This document shows, piece after piece, positions 20,955-25,883 of a DNA stretch of 25,883 bases (position 1 is the stretch's first letter; each line of letters begins with the position of its first letter). The stretch comes from Mycogone perniciosa. Its lineage: Eukaryota; Ascomycota; Sordariomycetes; Hypocreales; Hypocreaceae. Below the pieces are notes generated by a model that did not search any database, had not been told where the DNA came from, and saw nothing but the letters and a program-made list of their open reading frames with translations. The position numbers were made by a program, and so were the translations under genes. The stretch is from NCBI GenBank assembly GCA_025331125.1, contig JAOALB010000291.1, forward strand, positions 1 through 25,883, in the 5' to 3' direction.

Positions 20955-23900
20955 ATGTCCTCCAAAATACCCGACTTTGACACCCTTCTAGTGCCTATGC
21001 AGCTGGAAGCCTTTGTGCTTAACCCAGCTGTCTGTGGCACGGGAGAGGATGATGATACAACTGCACGCATTGCACCCATCACTCAACCCAACTACACATT
21101 CTTGCGACTGGATAAATTCATGCTGCAGAGTGATTTACAACACCACACAGATTTACACAATACTGCCCCCGCCGATGTCAACCCACGCATGACCAACCTG
21201 GGCGATCGTCCCCCTACACAACTTCGCCACCGTCACGGTGTTTATGTTCACTGGATACTCCCTCGCTTTTACCGCGCGGGTGTTTCTTCTGGAGATACAG
21301 TACCTGAGCAACGCCGACGACAAGAGAGGTTGAGACGCGGAATGAAAGTGACCCCTGGCGAAGTCAACAATGATAGCAGCAATGACACCCCCGACTTTGT
21401 GCAGCCGCCAACACGGTGGATTGTCATTCGTAAGCTAGATCTTGACAGCGTGCAGCCGCCAGAGGCCAAGTCAGAATTTCGAGGTCGCGAGTATGAAGCT
21501 TGGGTGGTGGAGAGCGATCGCAAATGGTCGCTTGAAGATATTCCGTTAGACATGGACTTGCAGACAGACCTGGCACCGTTTGTTGTGGGACATGCTGGCT
21601 CGGATGTCAACATCAATGAGCAGGCAGAGGTCTTCATCGGACTCAAGAAGCCTTTGACGGAATGGTCTGAGACAGAGAACCCCAGGGAGGAACCACCTGA
21701 TATCAGCCTCCTACGCAGCGGTAACCAGCTATTCGCGGACTTCCAAATGCACAACGCCAATGTCTTCAGTATACTAGACAACTTTGAGTATGGACCCAAG
21801 GATGACCCGAAGTATCTGGATGGTGCCAAGGCCAGCTACTATGTACTAGGCTGGCACCGGAAAGACGACGTTGATCCATTATGGAACTCAGGCGAGAGTG
21901 TCGCACACGGGGACAGCCTGGATACATTATTCATGACGCTGCTGGGAGTGGAGCAGACCCCAAATCGTGACCCTTGGTTGGATGAGAAGAGTCAACTACG
22001 CATCTTGTGTCATGCAGCCATGTACGACGTGACCTGGGACCACACCAAGAAGCCCAAGGACATGCCAGCAGACAGGTTCAACGCTCGCTTGGTGGACCAA
22101 AAGCTTGCGGCTGTCTCAGTTGGCACCACGCCTATGGATGCCATCATCTCGTATTGCGCCGCTCGCAAGGAACATCCAGGGGGCTCAGAGGACATATCAA
22201 AACTAGAGGAAGACATATTGGCACTTGAGTCGCTGCTATATGCGCGCGATGATGGTGTTGAGGACCAGCGTCAGGCGAAGGATACAATCTATAACTGGTC
22301 CTTCCAGCGGTCGCAAGGCGGATCACGCTATTACTTCTCGGGGAAGGATGGCAACGACGTAAATGATGATACGCAGCCGGTGGAACCCGAGAGAGAAGCC
22401 ATCCTCAAGTTGCGCGAATTGAATCAGACACAGAGTCTGTTTGATGCTTGTACTGTTGCTATGAAACAATACCGTTGGGATATGTTCTCCCTTTGGTGGA
22501 AATACATCAGTGATGCAGGCAACAGTGGTGACAGTCCCGATAATGAAGAGTATCTTCAGAAAACCAAAGACCTGTCAGACCAGATCAAGGGGCTACAGGA
22601 CCGCATGCAAAAGTTGCAGGACAACATCAATGACCTACTACACCCTTCACCTCAGGATGGACAGAGAAACTTGTTGGAGACTGCGAAACCTGGAAGCATG
22701 CCTGTCTTCTATCGTGGAAATGACCCGACTGTCCTTATAGGTGGCATAGAGTCTGGCTGGCCATCAGACTACTTGGATAAAGTGTCCGTTCGTGCCTCGT
22801 CTCAAACCATTGCTACCCAGAGTGGGTCTTCAGACCTACCTGAGGCGCTAAAGAGCATCACGAATGAATTCACCAAACTGCCAGCGGTACTTCAAGGGCC
22901 TGCTGAGGCCCTTGTGGCCGAGTTCTATGCTATCCGGCCTGGTGGCGGCGATTCTGGCACACCAGGCGAGGGAAAATTCTACCCACAGTTCCACGACACT
23001 TTGACAACAGACAAACGCTGGCGCGATCAGTGGGGAGATCGGCAACCATGGTTTCCACTATTTGCCGAATGGGAGATTGAGTACCATCACATTCCCTTGG
23101 CCTACTGGACGCTAGATGAGCATACTGCCCGCCTATCAGCCAACAAGGACACGCGTTATGGTATCACCGTGCCCTCAAAGGATGGCGAGGAACCTGCTCC
23201 TCTATGGCAGGCCCTAAAGGATGAGCAGGCAGACAAAGGGCAAGATCTACGCGTGCTCTCTGGGCGCGTACTCATACTGCCACAGCCTACCTTCTCGCTT
23301 GCAGCCAAGGTGACGCAGCTGTTCCAGAACACGCCACCCGAAATGTTGGATAAGTACCTCTCCGAAGCAGATCGCAAGAATCTGCTGGACAACATCAATA
23401 AGCTGTCATATCTATCGTCGCCGCTATCTGGTCTCACTGAGGGAATCCTGACAATGACACAGGGCAGCCACATCAAGCCTGAGAATAAGGTTGTAGGCCC
23501 TGAGGGCGAGTCTAGCTTTGTCATTGGAGCAGCGGTCGTTGAAGCCGCTGGACTGACGAAAGATAATCTTGGGATGGTTCAGGGGCAGTCTGCATTAACG
23601 CCATTTGCGACATTGACCAACTTCGAGGACAACAAGTACAGTCCATTCAAGCCCGTGACACATGGGCAGTTTAGGTATATTGTTTTCCACTCAAACTATC
23701 CTTCAATATCCATGGTAATTAATGACTGACTAACAAATTCTTGATTCGAAAAGATTCCGCAAATTGAATATTATTGACAAGTTTGGGCAAGCCTTGATGG
23801 CTATCGACCAGAAGCCACGGGTGGGAGCTTTGCCACCCATATACCCTTGCATCAGCGACTTCTACGAGCCGCAGACTATCACGTTAGATGGCAAACTATA

Positions 23901-25314
23901 TGCCAACACGGTGATTCAGGATGAAGCTGAGCAGTGCGAATTCATGCAATTGCCACCACAGATCAACCAGAATGCGCGCTTAAACGCTGAATTTGTGAAG
24001 AGAATTGCCGATGATCCGCCTGACATGAAACATGGCAAGACAGCAAGCGGGCCAGAAACGAAAGACGATGACAGCTCAGCCAAGTGGCGCCCGGCAACGG
24101 AATGGGAGAACCCGATCTGGGGTTGGCTCATCACCAACTACGCCGACTATGGTATCCAGTTATTCTTGCCAGACGGTACATTCTATCGTGAGGTACGCTT
24201 CGGAGGGCCACTCGGTGCACTGAAATCGCCGAAATGGTTGCCTTTTGCGCCAGGTGGGGATGACACCACACCGGAGACTCGACAGCTAGATGAACTGGCA
24301 CAAAAGCTTGCCGACCCTGCATACCTGGACGGATTCTGGCACATGGTGGTTACTGCACAAGCGAATTTGGCTGCAGCACCGACCTCGTATGCCCAGTTTC
24401 TTAACTCCATCGTCGGCAAACCACTCGCGTTGGTCAACATGGGCTTGTCCCTTGAGCTGGATGGCCCACCACTGGTGAACCAGAGTACCCTGAGTACTGT
24501 GGTAGACCCTGAGCGTCAGTTACTTCCGCCAGCTGATCCTGAAGACCCAACACCATATTATAAATTCCAAGTACGACTGGGTAACCGTGATGCTGAGTAC
24601 GACGGGTTGGTTGGTTACTTTGATACCACTGCTGCAGGAACGGATCAACTCAATCTGGACAATGTCAAGACCTTCTTCGCACCAGAGAAAGAGACTAAGA
24701 AGCCTCTTGAGCTCCTCAGCACAAAGAACTATCCATTATTTACTCCGTTCTGGGAGGCACCGTTCCCGACAGTTCCACCATACAATGAAGACGAGCTTAT
24801 TGTTGAACCCGCCATCTTTGATGGCAGGCGTAACTCACACTTCACCGTCTTTGGCGCCATCATCGATCCATTCACTCCTGTACAAGCATACTCGTCCTTC
24901 TTGCCACCTGTGTCACTCTCGGTGCCGCCATGGGCTTGGCAGAAAGCCATGAACACTATGACTGCTTTCTTCCACGCGGGACCGTTGACGTTACCAGTCA
25001 ATGACGTCCCGGATTACGATCCTGGTCAGCTTCTGACAACCAAGAATGCTAGGGACATGCCAAAGCGGGACCTTCAACTGCCTGGGTTGGGACCAGGAGA
25101 ATGGAGCTGGTTCCAGCCATATGCTGAGCCAGATGCTGCGAACGTGGGAGCTGCAGGGGATGATCCACCTGTTCCAAAGTTCAATCCTTATGGCATTCAG
25201 AAGCGTGGAAATCTGATGAAACCTGGGTTCCAGGATGGTCCATATGTGGCAATTGAGGGCTTTTTGCAGCTGAGGAATCCGATTATGATGCCAAAGCCAC
25301 AGCCGGCTAGTTGA
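20955..25314 (+). CDS. Giant protein 3 (1426 aa, 2 exons), bacterial-type conserved hypothetical; function unknown
   Basis: Exons are 20955-23674 and 23754-25314 (4281 nt). The 79-nt intron has a GTATAT donor inside an Arg codon, a GACTAAC branch site and a GAAAAG acceptor; it joins GQFR to FRKLNIIDKFG. A nearer GTAATT donor gives the wrong phase. Blocks in order are: LLVPMQLEAFVLN (11-23), VYVHWILP (~96-103), RWIVIRKLD (~155), a coiled-coil-like KDLSDQIKGLQDRMQKLQDN stretch (~535-560), PVFYRGNDPTVLIGG (~582-597), PLFAEWEIEYHH (~700), then in exon 2 NPIWGWLITNYAD (~1025), KPLALVNMGLSLELDG (~1129), DGLVGYF (~1190), IIDPFTPVQAYS (~1275) and GEWSWF (~1355). I remember the same ordered motifs (HLHWALP, NRWLVVR, GWLLPN, GRPLALVR, DGLVGYF, MDPRAPVHA) from large bacterial hypothetical proteins; not checked by search. 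No catalytic signature or signal peptide. It is the last gene before the telomere. Confidence 0.88.
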
Positions 25315-25836
25315 TAGCAGGTTTGATGAGACTAGTCATAACCACAACCCTCATTTTTTCCCCTTTGTCAAATATTAGTCTTTCAGGTTTGGATAGCTTT
25401 GCCGCAAGCGTTTTCGCATAGTTTCTTCTGGCGGCTCCAGAAAAGCTTTTAGGTATCAGCTCAATATATCCTGTGATGCGTACCGGATCTGGCTCTCGGT
25501 GAAAAATCGGCATTAGAAGTGCTGCTCCGAGTTGGAGCCAAGTATATACGTGGACTTGGGTGCTGCAGGCACAACTCCATCAATCAATCGTATTTTATTA
25601 GTTTGTATATAGGTTCGTTTTGTAAAAGGCTGGATATAGGTTGTCTCCAAAGAGCAGCATTTAAATCGTGTATGGTAAAGCGGAGTGGGTGTATCGGCAG
25701 CAATCACTCTAATTACTAACCTCTATGCCACAACCAACTCTTATTAGAGCTAGTAGAAAACGCTATATAATCTCTTTTTACATTAATAAATACAGGGGGT
25801 GAATTTAATAGAGAGAGTGTATCCTAACCTAGTAGA
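25315..25836. other. Subtelomeric spacer
   Basis: About 520 bp between the last stop codon and the telomere. Two minus-strand ORFs of 64-68 codons (25307-25513, 25513-25707) overlap or abut gene 3's end and show no domain, so they are not called. Near 25815-25830 the sequence ATCCTAACCTAGTAG precedes the perfect telomeric repeats and may be degenerate telomeric DNA. There is no sign of a telomere-linked helicase gene. Confidence 0.6.
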
Positions 25837-25883
25837 GGGTTAGGGTTAGGGTTAGGGTTAGGGTTAGGGTTAGGGTTAGGGTT
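25837..25883 (+). repeat. Telomeric repeat (TTAGGG)n, chromosome end
   Basis: Nearly eight perfect units of GGGTTA run to the last base. The G-rich strand reads 5'-3' toward the right edge, so this is a right-hand chromosome end rather than an internal repeat. TTAGGG is the usual telomere unit in filamentous ascomycetes. The array is cut by the window end. Confidence 0.98.

Noticed and set aside
23675..23764. Reading giant gene 3 as two genes of 924 and 516 codons
   Set aside because: The second frame has no ATG at its start, and a consensus intron (23675-23753) joins the two parts in phase within a continuous motif series.
3096..25314. A polyketide or peptide secondary-metabolite cluster
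   Set aside because: The giant proteins lack ketosynthase, adenylation, carrier or condensation motifs, and no P450, transporter or Zn2Cys6 regulator is present.
25307..25707. Minus-strand ORFs of 68 and 64 codons near the telomere
   Set aside because: One overlaps the stop of giant gene 3; neither shows a domain, and no helicase motifs are present, so a telomere-linked helicase is not supported.

Overview
This window is the last ~26 kb of a chromosome arm of a filamentous ascomycete (Pezizomycotina). The right edge is a run of TTAGGG repeats. Several stretches are almost pure A+T, as left by repeat-induced point mutation (RIP). The genes carry short introns (64-94 nt) with GTRNGT-like donors, CTAAC/CTGAC-type branch sites and TAG/CAG/AAG acceptors. 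The genus cannot be read from the sequence with confidence.

Layout, left to right. Positions 1-1960: an (ATT)n microsatellite and a long AT-only desert. 1961-3095: degraded intergenic DNA, possibly an old LTR. 3096-6698 (-): giant gene 1, 1200 aa, no intron. 6699-8792: non-coding, with a second (ATT)n tract, a second AT desert and a decayed coding-like fragment. 8793-9827 (+): three-exon beta-propeller lectin-like protein. 9828-11351: non-coding, with a short 12-bp tandem repeat containing ACGTCA. 11352-11804 (-): small unknown protein, 109 aa, whose first coding exon is only the ATG. 12226-13488 (+): three-exon protein with a C-terminal cytidine-deaminase-superfamily zinc signature. 13891-18976 (-): giant gene 2, 1672 aa, one intron, DUF6603-like. 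18977-20954: divergent promoter region interrupted by an AT-rich block. 20955-25314 (+): giant gene 3, 1426 aa, one intron. 25315-25836: subtelomeric spacer. 25837-25883: telomere.

The main interest is the set of three giant genes. All three have motifs I associate with large bacterial conserved hypothetical proteins: LPWER, a YRGP box and HLVS-like boxes in gene 1; a GYN...VP...FP block and an aromatic beta-rich core (DUF6603) in gene 2; and VHWxLP, RWxVxR, PLxxEWExEY, PLALV and GLVGYF in gene 3. They lie within 23 kb, have almost no introns, lack signal peptides and membrane anchors, and sit in a RIP-marked subtelomere. I infer a multi-gene module of unknown function, plausibly of bacterial origin. 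Next to it are a deaminase-domain protein and a sugar-binding-type propeller, both typical of conflict or recognition loci. That functional link is inference only. Intron boundaries were placed by eye from splice consensus and frame; all spliced models sum to whole codons.
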